The position numbers and the translations under genes were made by a program. Of a stretch of DNA of 64,000 nt, positions 45,425 through 57,603 are shown piece after piece; positions within the stretch are counted from its first letter, which is position 1; each line of letters begins with the position of its first letter. Origin of the DNA: Phoronis australis (Eukaryota; Phoronida; Phoronidae). The DNA is taken from contig NMRA01000866.1 in the NCBI GenBank assembly GCA_002633005.1, positions 37,120 through 101,119 of the forward strand, read 5' to 3'. The notes beneath the pieces were generated by a model. That model saw only the letters and a program-made list of their open reading frames with translations, searched no databases and was not told the origin of the DNA.

Positions 45425-46919
45425 GGGACTGTAGTCAAAATAATGTTGCAGTTAATCGGTTATAACATACAAACAAAACTCATGTTTGCCTGACTTGCGT
45501 GCCAAAACAAAAGCCAATTCGTATACATGGTCAAAACACTGAATTCCGAAAGCGATCGCTGATTGGCTGATGTGCCAGTGACGTGAATGGCGGGGTATCC
45601 TCTGCTTTACACATTCATTGCATATGTCATATTTTGAAGAGTTTACATCGTAATTTATCATTGTATCAATCGTCCTTATTTTTATTGTTTGCCACAGTGC
45701 TGTACAAGGTTCGCTATGCCTTTTTTATGGCACCTGGTTACTCAAACTCTTCGAAAAAGGTGTCTTCTAAAGGGTTGGTCATCGCACACCATCGCCGAGT
45801 TACCCAAGCCTTGGCCCAAAGCTGTATACTAAATATAGGCTTACAGGTTTGAGCCGATATGGGTAAAAATGGACAAATAAAATCTGACTCAAAATTAATG
45901 TCATTAAAACTAATCTCATCCTTGAGTAAACCTAGAAACCAGGTTCCTAGAGTAAACTAAGTTCTGTATTTACCGGTGTTGGAAAAGTTAGCGATCGTTC
46001 ATCGGCTGCTGCTAAAATTGTGATGTGCTCTCTTGAGTCGGCTTTTTGCGATTACGATGACCTTTATCAGTTTCTTTTCCCCCGTTTCTTTTATCAAGTG
46101 TTCGTCGCTGACGGTACCTATAGGTTGCGTACATGTTATAACAAATTATCAGGACTTGTTTCATTTTGTTACAAGTTTTTAATATTTTTATACCAGCAAA
46201 CCGAATTTTAAGATAACCTTGGTGCTGCGAAGCTGTCATCATGTCCCGAAAGACGTCTCAAATTTTTAGGAAATGGCACGTGCGCCGTGTCACGAGCGTG
46301 CTGTTTTTGAAACGACGACACACTTCTTTGTTAAAAAGGCGGCAAATTATGCTACCAAATGACGTTTATTTGATTGTTTGCCACTTAAACGGCTGCAACG
46401 AACAATGGGAGTGTCGGGAAACGGAGCTCAAATAACAGTGGTAAGATAGTCTTCATACAGCTATAGTCGGTAACTTACCAACCCTTCAAGTTTACAGAGC
46501 TGAGTATTGACTACTGGCTGACTGGCTGGCTAGAGTCCTCATTGCCCACGGCTCAGTCACACCAGTGGAAAATGTTGATAAGGAATGGGTTGCACCGGCA
46601 AATTTTCGTCTGACGATGACTGGGTATCACTTTGTGTTGCCTCGGCTCAACCAGGTATCCCTGATGACCCGACATTTCACACTAAAATTTCTTATTCCGA
46701 CAATATAAAAAACGCTACTTGATTACACGCTAACACAGGACAGTAACTTTGCCCCCGCCAAATACGTCACGAGGCTAAGCAGCGCTCTAAGCCGGTAATT
46801 TTTTTTTGAGCTTCGTTAGAGAATATAAGTTTAATTTTGTTGTTGAAATATTTGTGAAATTAATCAACTATTCACAGAAAACTAACCAGAATTTATCCAG
46901 AATAAAATACAGTTCCCTT
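45425..46919 (+). mobile_element. Kolobok-like element 2, copy B (about 1.5 kb)
   Basis: The left terminus GGGACTGTAGTC abuts a single n at 45424, so the left flank is uncertain. The right terminus ACAGTTCCCTT is followed by TTAA (46920-46923). The ends match copy A closely. Only short frames occur inside and none is recognised, so it is probably non-autonomous. Confidence 0.8.
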
Positions 46920-46923
46920 TTAA

Positions 46924-48791
46924 GTTTCGTTTAAAAGGAAACAGATGATTTTATCAGAGAGATTAAAGCTTTTTCTATAGAAGGATATCAAAAAAAAAAC
47001 TCACTTTTCAACCTTAAACAGTGGTGTAATTGTACTTTGAAAATATCGACTTCAGCGCACGCAATCGCAATTTCCCACACGCAGTCACGGGTATTTAAGC
47101 TTTTCCGTCGATGTATAGATGGCGCAGTAGTCAAGTACTTCCTCATTTGCATATCAAATTTGCATGTGGGAGTTCTGAGACTCTCGTCAGTTTAGTTGTT
47201 GTCGACCGCTTGAGTGCATAAAGCGGTGACCTCCCGCTGAGAGCACGCGTTGATGAAGATACCACAGCTAACTCGATCGCTTCGCAATCAGGAGGTGAAA
47301 ACACTCTCATGACCGCAGTTCTGAATTCCAGCTAAGCAAGCCCTATTTCGAGGAGCGGATTTGAATTGTTTTCGTCCCCAGACTGTGGATTGCAGAGAAG
47401 ATTAGAATGANNNNNNNNNNNNNNNNNNNNNNNNNNNNNNNNNNNNNNNNNNNNNNNNNNNNNNNNNNNNNNNNNNNNNNNNNNNNNNNNNNNNNNNNNN
47501 NNNNNNNNNNNNNNNNNNNNNNNNNNNNNNNNNNNNNNNNNNNNNNNNNNNNNNNNNNNNNNNNNNNNNNNNNNNNNNNNNNNNNNNNNNNNNNNNNNNN
47601 NNNNNNNNNNNNNNNCGCAAAGCTGTATAGGCCTACTAACAAGCTGTATTTTGACGATAGTCTTCACTGGTAGCTGGTGACTGAGGCTAACTAAGGTCTG
47701 CCGCGGCAGTGTGACACAGGACTAACCAGCCCGTAATTTCATGCAAGTGTCTGAAACTACCCTTGAACATATGCAGTATTTATGATTTGACCATTTTACT
47801 TCGACAAAACAGCTTGCAACCGCATGCATTTACCGTTCGCCAGTGTCTGGTCTCGATCCGCACCGGGTCCGATAGGCTGCGGTCCCGAGTGTGGCAAAAT
47901 AATTTCTGTCAAAATTTATTCGCCACATTTCTTCAGCAAATTAGATAAAATTGTCCGTAGTTTGATTTTATTAAAATTAAGGCGCGCTGTCGATTATTTC
48001 ATCCCCGTTTGCTGGCTGGTAACAGTACAGGCACTGCTCCAGTCGCATGTGCTGACAGCGTTTTCTCGGCCTGGGTTCCTGAATGAATTGTACTTCCGTG
48101 TTCGCGGCAAGTTTAAAATGGCGGTGTTTCTTCGGGTGCGAATCGTGAGTGGCGCGTTCATTTAAACTTTTTTCGAGTACGGATCGTGTATTAGTTATGG
48201 GGTAAGTACTTCTTGGATCCTTATAACATCCTCTAACCATGTAATAAGGGTTAACAACGCGTGAGAGAAGGACTTTAAAGGATGATTTTGTACTTGGCTT
48301 CTTAAGCCTCAAGGTGTTTATCTTTGAATTTCATTTGCATATTCAGGTCTCCGGAATGAGCGGTTGCTTGCGATACACGTCGAACTGAAAAAAAAACGCG
48401 AACTGTTAACAATAATTTAACATTAACTACGAGAAAGTTGGCATGCAAATTTTTCAGACGTACTTATCAGGAATTGATTAACCACCAGCCTAACAAATTT
48501 ACTTGCCGTCTGATCTGTCGACTAAAATGTTGACCATCTAACAATTAGATTAGTTAATGTGACTGAAAATAAGTCAGCTGATATACCAGTGCAGGAATTG
48601 AAATTTATTTTTAATCAGATTCTCATACCATAGTCAATCGATTTACGTTTGGACAGGGGCTTCCCCTGTCCTCAAATTACAACGGGGACGCTTGCCACTT
48701 AGGCACTTCAATTTCATTACCGTTGCAGCCACCCAAGTAATTAACGTTTACGAAAAATCGAGAAGAGGTTCCTCCTGTCCCAGGATTACCA
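46924..48791. other. Intergenic, nothing recognised outside the gap
   Basis: One weak CTCF-like core (TAGATGGCGCAGTAG, near 47116). No coding exon recognised. Confidence 0.5.
47411..47615. other. Assembly gap (205 N)
   Basis: No repeat copy spans it, so the missing content cannot be inferred. Confidence 1.
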
Positions 48792-48943
48792 GTGACGGAT
48801 TTAGGGGGGGGGGCAGGGGACCATGCCCCTCTACAATTCTCCTAGATTACATTTGGCAGTTCGGGGGTGCGAATTTCCGACAGGCAAAATCCTGGCTAAT
48901 ACTCTGCCCTGGTTCCCCTTAACTCAAAATTCTGGATCCGCCC
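48792..48943. mobile_element. MITE with GGCGGATTTAG-like inverted ends
   Basis: Left end GTGACGGATTTAGGGGGG, right end CTGGATCCGCCC. The interior shares GATTACATTTGGCAGTTCGG and TGGCTAATACTCTGCCCTGG with 23895-24010. Confidence 0.7.
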
Positions 48944-51900
48944 TGATTACAGAAGGGGATGACGGCCACTTGGGCATGTTGATTACAACCATCTACACCA
49001 TTTAACTTTCTCAAAAAATTGACTAAAGTGCTTAAAATCACCCACAGTATAAAGCTATATGATTTTCCTCTGGAGCAAGCAGTGTCCATTTGGATAACTG
49101 AACGACGGATTGTTCGGAAAACAGAATTGCAGGAGTATTGTTTAAACTGGGAACAAATAAAAACATTAACGGCCTTTTGAGGCATCCCTGTGCACGGAAA
49201 AGGTACTTCTTAACTCAGTGGCGGATCTAGGATACCATAAGGGGGGCAGCATGTTGTCTCCGAGGATTGGGCGAAAGTTGCGGGAGTTGACGATGTGAAT
49301 GGTGTTCCCAAAATCTATCGGACGACTAGAAAAACNCCCTCGTCCGCTGCCGTTCCTAGTTCTTGAACTCCATATTTCCTCCGATTCATGCTGTTTAATT
49401 TTGCTTACACCAGCCAAGGGGGCTGCCTATGTAACTTATAACAACATAACTGATGGTTTAATCAGTGTGATGCAGAATTTGCCGAAAAGCATCCGGCATA
49501 TGGAAGACCTAAAGTATGGTCATTATCTCTACTGGGCCAGTGGTATTGTCAGGCCTGGGCAGCCAATGGGCTGAACAAATTAAAAAGCAACAGGTGATAA
49601 TATTGAATACACTTGGAAAAATTGAGATATACCTTCAAAAACACATACCTGTTTTTCAAAGCAATAAAGTTGTTGCTTCTTTCTCTTTCTTGAGTTGTGG
49701 TCCATAATATACTTTTCCTGCCCTCAAATGGTGCACTCATGTGTCAGAATGCTCCAAATTTGTTCAGGTTAATTTGGTGTTTCTGATTTTTGAAGTCTAA
49801 TTGGTTTTCTTGGGAAATCTTGGGCAACACCTGTAGCACTTTCAGCAGCTTCAGCTTTAGTACTACTGCTGGTGTCTTGAGACGTTGCTATGCGTTTCTG
49901 TGTCCTTTCAATTTTTGATGTGACACTTAATCTTCTACATGAGTATAGCAGGACATGTTATAACCCAGTTGGGCAAATCAGCTGTTTTCCTGCGCAAGCG
50001 CTTGTGACACCTCGTCTTCTTTTGCATCTAATTTATACTGATCTACAGAGTTGCACAGTTCATCAGCTTTCGTCAAGATGGTTCTCACGCTTCTTCAAAT
50101 TCTGGTTATCACAATTTAATGCTGTTTGATAGACCTTGAATTATACAGGCATCACACTCCATGGGAGCTGGCTTATTGAAATTACTTAGCACAACAATAC
50201 AACCTGGCTCTCTGACAAACGCCACCAAGTGACAGGAATGTGCATACTATTTCGTGCAACAAAAACACCTTTCTAAAAAATGTGTAGACGTGGGAACTTT
50301 TTTGGAATTTGATTTATACATGTAGGTGTATTATCTGGCCACATAGAAAAAACTATGTTGCCCCCCCCCCCCCCCAAATACTCACAACAATGAATGATAT
50401 GAGATTTTCTGACCTAGGTGCGAAAAGACTCGCGCTGTTCTTGTGCGCGTGAGCCTTTCGTTCGTAAGATGTTTAACACCGCCTTACGCAATTTGGCCAT
50501 TTTACTCCATCTTTAGGGGGCACTCAATACAGGTTCAATTAGCTAAATTATGTTTTTTTAAATGTTGTTTGCTTTGTGTGTTTTGGTATAACTCCCGAGA
50601 CTGTGGATCAACTTTGGCAACTTCATACCAAGGTTGCTAAATGTAAGCGATTCTAATTGTTTTGTTGCACTAGAGAATTTCCCGCGTTCAAAATTGAAGC
50701 TGGGTGTCTTGACTGGAAGCACGCGGGTGGTACGGTTTTAAAGACTAGACGTGTATCTTTTTGCTATCGTATGAAGCTTTTCTGGAATAAACCTCAATGC
50801 TGTTCGAATATAATAACAACGCATCAGTTATAAATTACTGACATTATCCTTCAGGGATTATCATTAGGAATTAAACAGAACACTGGTTTGATGTGTGTTC
50901 GTTTTGCTGGGTTTCACTCCGCAAACCATTTGAGAAGCTAGCAATTGTCAAATTATCCGCCAAAAGTTGGTCATCAAACCTTTTCTCTTACCCATAGTTC
51001 AGTGTGTCGAACGCTCTCTACACATTCTGATTTTTCATGTACGACTTCGTAACCGAATGTCGTATACGACGAAATGTAGTGTATTCCGCCGGCTCGGCTT
51101 TTCGATCTACACATGTTATACCACTTGCTGCGCGAAATTGAGCACTCCGATTTTGCTCCGCCTCTCGTTCGACTCGGAGAAGTGGCATGCGACTTTTGAA
51201 CCACTGTCTAAGCACTCTGATAGTCGCATACGAAATCAGTACAAAGTCGTATGCGAGAACTTGGTGTGTAGACCTGGACTAAAAAAAACCAATTCGATAC
51301 TTTCTTAGTAAAGCACTCTCAGCCCGCACCAATTTTTGGTCTGTGTCTTCGTATACATTATGTCTTTCGACCACAGTAAACAAACTCCGATTGTCGTTAG
51401 TAGACTTTGTGTGCGACTTATTTCGAAAAATTGTGTCGAAGTTTTTGCCTACTCAATCCCATTATGCGATAGCCCAATACGAAGTCGAAATCGGCAAATT
51501 GTAGAGTGTAAACAGGACTAAGCCCCCGAAAACACTGACAAATAATTATCTTTATTAAAATCATTTTTCTTTAGAGGCTTTATGATGACGTAGAACTATT
51601 ACCTCTGTGCCGTAGGTTGCAGATATTTCTTTGTATAGTGGAGATAACAATGCTCTAAGCTACCTACTGACATTAAATGATTCTGCCATACTTAAGGTTT
51701 GCGCAAACAAAATTTATAGCAATGATGCGGCTCTATTCTGTTATCAATAAGTATATTAATTGACCTAGTTCAAGTCACGGAAATGTCTTTTAACTCGTTG
51801 TCAGTGCATGGAGGCGGTCCTTGAAGGTCCTGCAGAATGGAATGCTGCCATTTGTAGAACCGCTTGACTAAGGAAGCCTTATTACTTGGCAGTCTCTTAA

Positions 51901-52229
51901 AAAAAATTTTTACGTTTATTATTTAATGCATGCAACTTTAAGCGTTGACTGTATAGTTCCTCCACCAAGCAAAAGATGGAGCTTTAGACATATGCCTTTT
52001 GTTGTTACACCTCAGTGGTAAATAAAAGGTCATTGTCTCTAATGAATCTTGGATGTCGCAAATAGTAGCCTTCCACACCTGCATGTCGCGGTGTTATTTT
52101 CTTTCTTTAGTCGTGGACAGAAGGAAGACCGGGCCTCCTGGAAGCTGACAGGCGTGCCTCTTTTGTAGTAACCGTCACTGAGTCACGCAAATACTTCAGG
52201 TTGCAAAATCGCACAAAGTAAGACAGTTC
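48944..52229. other. Intergenic, nothing firmly recognised
   Basis: Contains a single n at 49336, a 16-C run near 50361, and a 51000-51520 stretch with repeated GTCGTAT/ATACGAAGTCG words that may be a decayed element. No exon found. Confidence 0.5.
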
Positions 52230-53292
52230 TGTGTGTGTGTCACATCGGTCATGCCACGATAAAAACAACTCACATGCCTAAACATGTCGATTCGGACGTT
52301 GGCAAGTAAAAATTGAGTGTCCGTGTAAGAGTCAATGTTGCCAGGCCACTGCACACAGTGCCGTCTATTGATCAGCTAACGAATGGCAATGTAACCTACC
52401 ACCACTATCAAGCAACTTCGTCCAAGGTTTCGTTCTAAGCTAATTTCTTCAGAGTTTGGAGAGATCACGAAAGTCTTCGCGAGCATGGTCGCGTATAAAT
52501 TGTACTAGCTCTATGTCATGACTGAGCTTTCACTCGCAACAAAAGTTGCGGTGCAGCCAACGAGCCCCAGAGACAGGTACCAACTCGGAAATTACACGTA
52601 CGTGCACAGTAAATCATGGGAGAGATTTGTGATCCAAATTCCACGCGGATGACACCGAAAAGCAATTAAAACCAGTTTAAACCATGCCGTGGTGTCAAAA
52701 AAGCAACTTTCATTCACAGGCGTGTCGGATTCTATTTGCTCTCTCAAAGCAACGTCTTCGCGCGTTCTTTAACTTCGTTTCGAATAGAAATTGGATACAA
52801 TTTATCGCCCGTACATCCCGCGAAGGCCATAATTATTACCTTGACATTGACAACTGAAACTTAACTCTTTGGGACAAGGTCTTGTATGACGTAAGGGCGA
52901 TCAGACAGTTAAGCCTAGAAATCATTTGTACAGTGATCTGCGTAGCGAACCAAAAGAGACCGATTTTATGACGGTATACAGCCTAGGCCTATGTCAAAAG
53001 TTGTTGCGAGTTTATCGCTGTTTCATCACTACATTTCAACATTGTCGTCAGCTGTGACATATTGTCGTAGTATAATCAAAAATATAGTCAAAGTCAACAT
53101 GTGTACCAGATACGACAGAATCACTGCAAGCGAGCTACGGTAACCCGCACATGTTCAGTCTTGCGATTTTTTTTAGTACAATGAGCAAGTAACTGTTTCC
53201 CATAGTAGGTATTGACAAGGTTTTTTAAATACAACAGCAAAAATAATCCAATTTAAATGCCATCCAAAACGTGTCTTTGAGTTGTGTGAACA
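52230..53292. repeat. 1 kb duplicated sequence, uninterrupted copy
   Basis: Collinear with 59115-59732 plus 61424-61842. Begins TGTGTGTGTCACATCGG and ends near AAAACGTGTCTTTGAGTTGT. Holds the empty TTAA site at 52861-52864. No coding region or terminal repeats seen. Confidence 0.9.
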
Positions 53293-53397
53293 TAGACCAT
53301 AGTACAGTACAGCCACTGAATTATTAGACTTCGTCCGGTCTGCCTCCGGTCTGGCTAAGCGTGAGCGTAACCGGAGACTGACCGGAGAGTGAGGCGT

Positions 53398-53497
53398 GAA
53401 TCAACCGTGACAGCTGGCGTGAGCCTAAGCGTGAACGAAGCGCGAGCGCACCGTGAGCCAAGCGTGAGCCAAGGGTGAGCCAAGGGTGAGCCAGGCG
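53398..53497. repeat. Degenerate ~10-bp tandem repeat (GTGAGCCAAG)
   Basis: GTGAGCCAAG-like units run head to tail, most regular at 53453-53490. Looser copies (AAGCGTGAGCG) extend back to about 53355. Confidence 0.8.
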
Positions 53498-53755
53498 TCA
53501 GTTTCTCTGCCTTCTCTACAGTCGGGACATTCATTATTGCTATTTCAACTCGTTTAGCGCGACTAGAACAAAGTACTCTATTGTATTTCAAGAAACATTT
53601 CTCAGTGCTGGAATAGTAAACAACTGTAAGAACTTTGAGAACATCGGTAAGAAATTGCCAACTGCGTTTGCAATATAATAGGCCTATATATATGGTACTG
53701 GTCAGCTGTCTCAGGGCATCCCTATTATACGACGATATAGTTCGTTAAAGGAGGT

Positions 53756-54060
53756 TTGGATGCACAGACTGGTCCAATTACTCAACTGGAATTTATCAAC
53801 AAGCGACAAGTGAGTAAGGCTACCTTTAATGCTATCAAATCAACAAAATTGGCAGACATGTATCATGGATATGTAATGAATTGCATGAAACATTGTAGAT
53901 TAGTGGATTTATTATTTGACATTTTAGTTCTTGTTATATTAAATATAAACTGTAAATTGTGTATTGTTTTTCATTTGTGTTCAACCTGTTAGATCAGAGG
54001 CACAAGTGCCGATCAAAGTACATGTATTTTATGTAGATTGATTTTAGCGCAGATTCCTGA
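53756..54060 (+). mobile_element. Possible LINE C-terminal/3' UTR fragment
   Basis: A 78-codon frame is followed by AGAGGCACAAGTGCC, a self-complementary block of the kind seen near LINE 3' ends, then GTACATGTA. The protein is not recognised. Confidence 0.2.
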
Positions 54061-54838
54061 CTGCACTTGAGAGCTCGCTTTACTCTCTAGTAGTGCCATG
54101 AGGGTAATTTTTATATAACCTCAGCAGGATATATAATGTATACTGAAACCGGGTATATGAGAACTTCGGCTTTCGAAGTCTAAATTCAAGTTTGCAGCTT
54201 TCACTGAAATGGTACCCGTGTGTTGGCCTTCGTATAAAAACTTTGAATGAAAATAGACCAACTGCCATAAAAATACAGCTTCAACAGTGAAGATCAAATC
54301 ACTGCCTGACTTGCACACCTACTTCTTCCTGTGTTTGCAGTTATATCACTCTTGTTATGCCGCGGCAGGCATTGCCACTGAGCCGAGGGTTTACGTGTTG
54401 CCTACGACTTCTGTGTTCCAGTCTGTATGATTCGGCCATCCGGAAAATATAAGACGAGATTTTAGGGATAGGAATACTTTATTTGTTTCGTTTCATTTGG
54501 ATTGATGTGATAATTGATATTTAATTGTTTTAGGGATAGTTGAATGATTAAGCTAGCATATCACAAGGCAATTTAATTGATTTTGATTTTTTATAAATTG
54601 CACATTCAGTTGTACCTAATAATTCCAACTCATGTCTCTGTTAGCCAGTTCATACGATGTTTCAAACGTATTAATCATCTTATTACTCGGCCTTTTGTCG
54701 TCCACCAGCGCATCACAATTTATTTTTTAGTACTATTACTGTAGTGGTTGTTTTGTCACCCATTTTAGTTACTTATGATTTTTATCTTTCGGTTGAATGT
54801 AAGCTATATTATACATCGCATATGTCTATTTTCTACGA

Positions 54839-54930
54839 CTATTTCGCACTCTTAGCACTGTATACAGAATGCAGCAAATAGCAAGTGACATACTTAGCCA
54901 CTCGCCCAGTCGAAATGTTGGGAAGGGTTC
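54839..54930 (-). pseudogene. UCP-like exon relic C, truncated by a stop
   Basis: Acceptor TTTTGCAG; the exon opens GTLPNIST in the phase expected after relic B (UCPs: KGTTPNLMR). Similarity fades within 20 codons and TAG closes the frame at 54841. Confidence 0.6.
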
Positions 54931-55248
54931 CTGCAAAATGAAAAATACACTACCTGTAGGTTGGAATGATGCACAGACCGGCATCCCACACCCTAATTTT
55001 TTAAACATTCAGATAAGCTGCGCACATTAATTGAAAATGTCTAGGGTTAAATGACCACCAGCAGTTCCCTAGCAATCACGCACGATTTACCTGTGGGCAA
55101 TTTCAAGACAAAGAAAGGTCTTTTTGGAAGTGACTTCATTAAAGTCGTAGGAATATGCTTAACTTCAGACAAGAACAAAAGAGTGGCTGCCACGGAACAG
55201 TAGAAAAATGTTTAAGTAACAACATGACCTGCAGTCAAATGACAATAC

Positions 55249-55443
55249 CTTTCAAAAGACCCCCGACCCCTTCCGTTTTCGCTATAGTGCGATAGGCATT
55301 CACGCAACCCGTGTAGTGTACGACTCGGGTGGCGCCTGGAGCTTGCATCCTAACTTTTACGACATCTATTGGCTGAGCACAAGTTACAGCCAGACCACCC
55401 GTGGTAATACCGGCCAGTATACGAAGACGAATATCTTTGCCAC
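55249..55443 (-). pseudogene. UCP-like exon relic B
   Basis: Intact in frame. GITTGGLAVTCAQPIDVVKV aligns with the second carrier repeat of UCPs, and AYRTIAKTEGVGGLLKG with NAYKTIAREEGFRGLWKG. Acceptor TTTCACAG, donor GTATTG. Confidence 0.85.
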
Positions 55444-56232
55444 CTGTGAAATAGGTAACCACGACTATGATTTATAAATAACATATTTTTAAGTGTTTTC
55501 ATTTCAAAGCAGTAGACACCAAAAAAGATCAGTCAATAATATTTATTGAAGAAACGCACCATGTCCGCGGTTAAGATCGTCGTTAATGTTGACTTTAACT
55601 TACAACTTAGTTGCACTCTTTCGTTGGTCATGTGGAAACCATCAAACTTAAAATAAAATTTTTCATTATTTTTATCAAAACCAAAAAGCGACTAGGTCAC
55701 GTAAACACGTTTTCAACGACAAATGCTATTCTAATAGATACTCTTTTCGTTTCATTTTACTAAAACTTCATCAAAGGGTATTAACCCCAGTTAGTTCAGT
55801 AGAAACTTTAGCCCAGATAATGCTTATTCAACACAAACACAAATATTTTCAAGCTTAACTGCATTTAATATATAATTGTCACATTATTTTTTTTGTTTTT
55901 GGTGATACATCACCACCCGAGTGACAGCTTAGTATCCATGTATTGTAGGTACTCACTCAACTACAGCCTTGTGTACTGAGGTTTCCGCGGAAACCCCCCA
56001 CCCCCACTTTTTAAAAACACTTTCAAAATATCTAGTACAATAAGGCTACCTCCGACAAACAGGACTAAAAGTTACGAAGTGTAAACATTTTAGCGCCATC
56101 TTTCGACTGGTGAAACTCATCTGGTGTTTTAGGTTGGTGGATGTACAGGCAAGAGTACCCTTAAACAAACTCTCAGGCAGTAAAACCCCCATAAGACAAC
56201 GGAAATCCTCTTAACAGTGGATCCAAATAAAC

Positions 56233-56427
56233 TTTGGTGTGCTTTCTTCACTTCATCATTGAGCCTGACACGAACCGATGCGAAACACATCTGTCGCTGG
56301 AGTCCAGCAGCAAGACCACCGTACAAGGCGCCAGGGCCTTCCTGTTTGCTGATTGTCACAACTGAGCCAAAATCTCCTTATATTTGAACGTTTTAACACT
56401 CGCCGCAGTGGTTCCTTCACCCTGAAT
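56233..56427 (-). pseudogene. UCP-like exon relic A, with frameshift
   Basis: Acceptor TTAACAG precedes IQGEG, matching the RLQIQGE start of UCP exon 2. The reading frame changes at the AAGGAGA near 56375; after it the match to UCPs resumes. The likely donor is A|GTTTAT (weak), whose phase 1 fits relic B. Confidence 0.75.
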
Positions 56428-56850
56428 CTGTTAATAGTAATAGAAAAAAGTGAGATAAAAAGAAACACTTACTGTCAAAAGCCGCACTAAAAAGACAGCA
56501 GCAATCGCTGTGCAGAGAAACCAGTAACTGAAAACCGTAATTCAGTATAGATGTATGTTACGATGAGCATCGAATTTTTACTTTACGCATGTTGGAAATA
56601 GCCGCTTGTAGCATTCAACAACACTGAATATCGGTGCATATTAATATCTGCGTAATTTTACAACGACATTAAGTTAAAAAACAAAATTTGTCATTTAAAA
56701 GGATACAAAAACCCTGTTTCGATTGGCGTTATTTCACCTGCTAATGCATCATTGGCGTAAATCTAGAAAGATAGAAACAGTTATACCACAATATTAGCCT
56801 CGAATGGCAGATACAACCATAAAGTTATCTCACTAGTAAGATAACATTTT

Positions 56851-56935
56851 GGCGGGAAACCGAGGCCGGATTCGAAACCGGGCCTCAAGAGTTTCGAGTC
56901 GCCGACTTTACCACTACACCACTCAGCGGCTGACG
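56851..56935 (-). repeat. tRNA-derived SINE-like element
   Basis: The minus strand has TGGTGTAGTGG, an exact A box, then GGTTTCGAATCC, a B box with one extra T, at the expected spacing. A CCGG/CCGG T-stem is visible. Lies just upstream of the UCP-like pseudogene. Confidence 0.55.
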
Positions 56936-57464
56936 ACATCGAACGTGAAAATAGAATACTTAAATGAGCACGCGCACCAATCGCATGTTCAGCAAAGGGC
57001 ACTGCACCGACATTTATACGCTATGAAAAATAAAACGCATAATTTCCATAAAAACGATATTTTAATTCACTGAATGTTTTCTCTCGTGTTCTCTCACTTG
57101 TAAATCACCGATCTCCAATTTGAATGCGGATATCGTGTCGCCGGGATCATTTGACTTGAGCGTTATAGTCAGTTACTAGTAGTAATCTACTTTAGCAGAC
57201 GATATTTTCCCGGCGTGATAAAATGTGTAGTAAGCTATAATAGTTGCTAAACCTTAAGTTATAGATTCACTTCATTTCTATTTTGTTTAAATTTCCAATT
57301 GGTTTTGAGTAAAAGCGTTATTTGACAAAAATAGCTCGGCTTTTCTTAAAAGGTCACGACCTCCGACCCCGGGTCTCTGACATAGAAAGTAGTTACAAAG
57401 CCGAGGCGAGTCGATAAAGGTAGATCGATTCATTGCAATGTTTCTCGTTTAGTATGGGGTATAA

Positions 57465-57603
57465 ATAGATTATTACATGTTCTCAGTCGTTATCCCCCTT
57501 ATCTAGAGCCCTCGTGGATTTTGGAGAGTTATCACCCTCTCTCCAAAATCCACTCGGGCTCTAGATAACGGGGGATAACGACTTCGCCATGTAATAATCT
57601 ATA
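57465..57603. repeat. Near-perfect palindrome (hairpin MITE)
   Basis: Arms of about 64 bp around a 10-nt loop (57529-57538). GGATTTTGGAGAG faces CTCTCCAAAATCC, CTCTAGATAACGG faces CTTATCTAGAG, and ATAGATTATTACATG closes the ends. Could fold into a long hairpin RNA if transcribed. Confidence 0.9.

Larger units (their letters stand above)
54839..56427 (-). pseudogene. Decayed mitochondrial uncoupling-protein-like carrier
   Basis: Three exon relics in order. 56427-56233 encodes IQGEG, then [17 protein letters not shown] with [18 protein letters not shown] (UCP2: YNGLVAGLQRQMSFASVR). 55443-55249 encodes ILAGITTGGLAVTCAQPIDVVKVRMQA, the second PxDxxKxR carrier signature. 54930-54839 encodes GTLPNIST and ends at an in-frame TAG after about 30 codons. 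The first relic has a one-base frameshift near 56375: the 5' part reads FKYK in one frame and VVTISKQEG continues in another. The exon with the first PxDxxKxR motif and the third carrier repeat were not found. Exon phases between relics still match UCP genes, so this was a spliced copy, not a retrocopy. Sequencing error could explain the frameshift but not the missing third repeat. Confidence 0.8.

Noticed and set aside
46020-46435. Short frames inside element 2 copy B as possible transposase
   Set aside because: No DDE-like, THAP or zinc-finger pattern; the element looks non-autonomous.
51000-51520. Dense GTCGTAT / ATACGAAGTCG words suggesting a Helitron or MITE
   Set aside because: No consistent termini or target duplication could be drawn, so no element was called.
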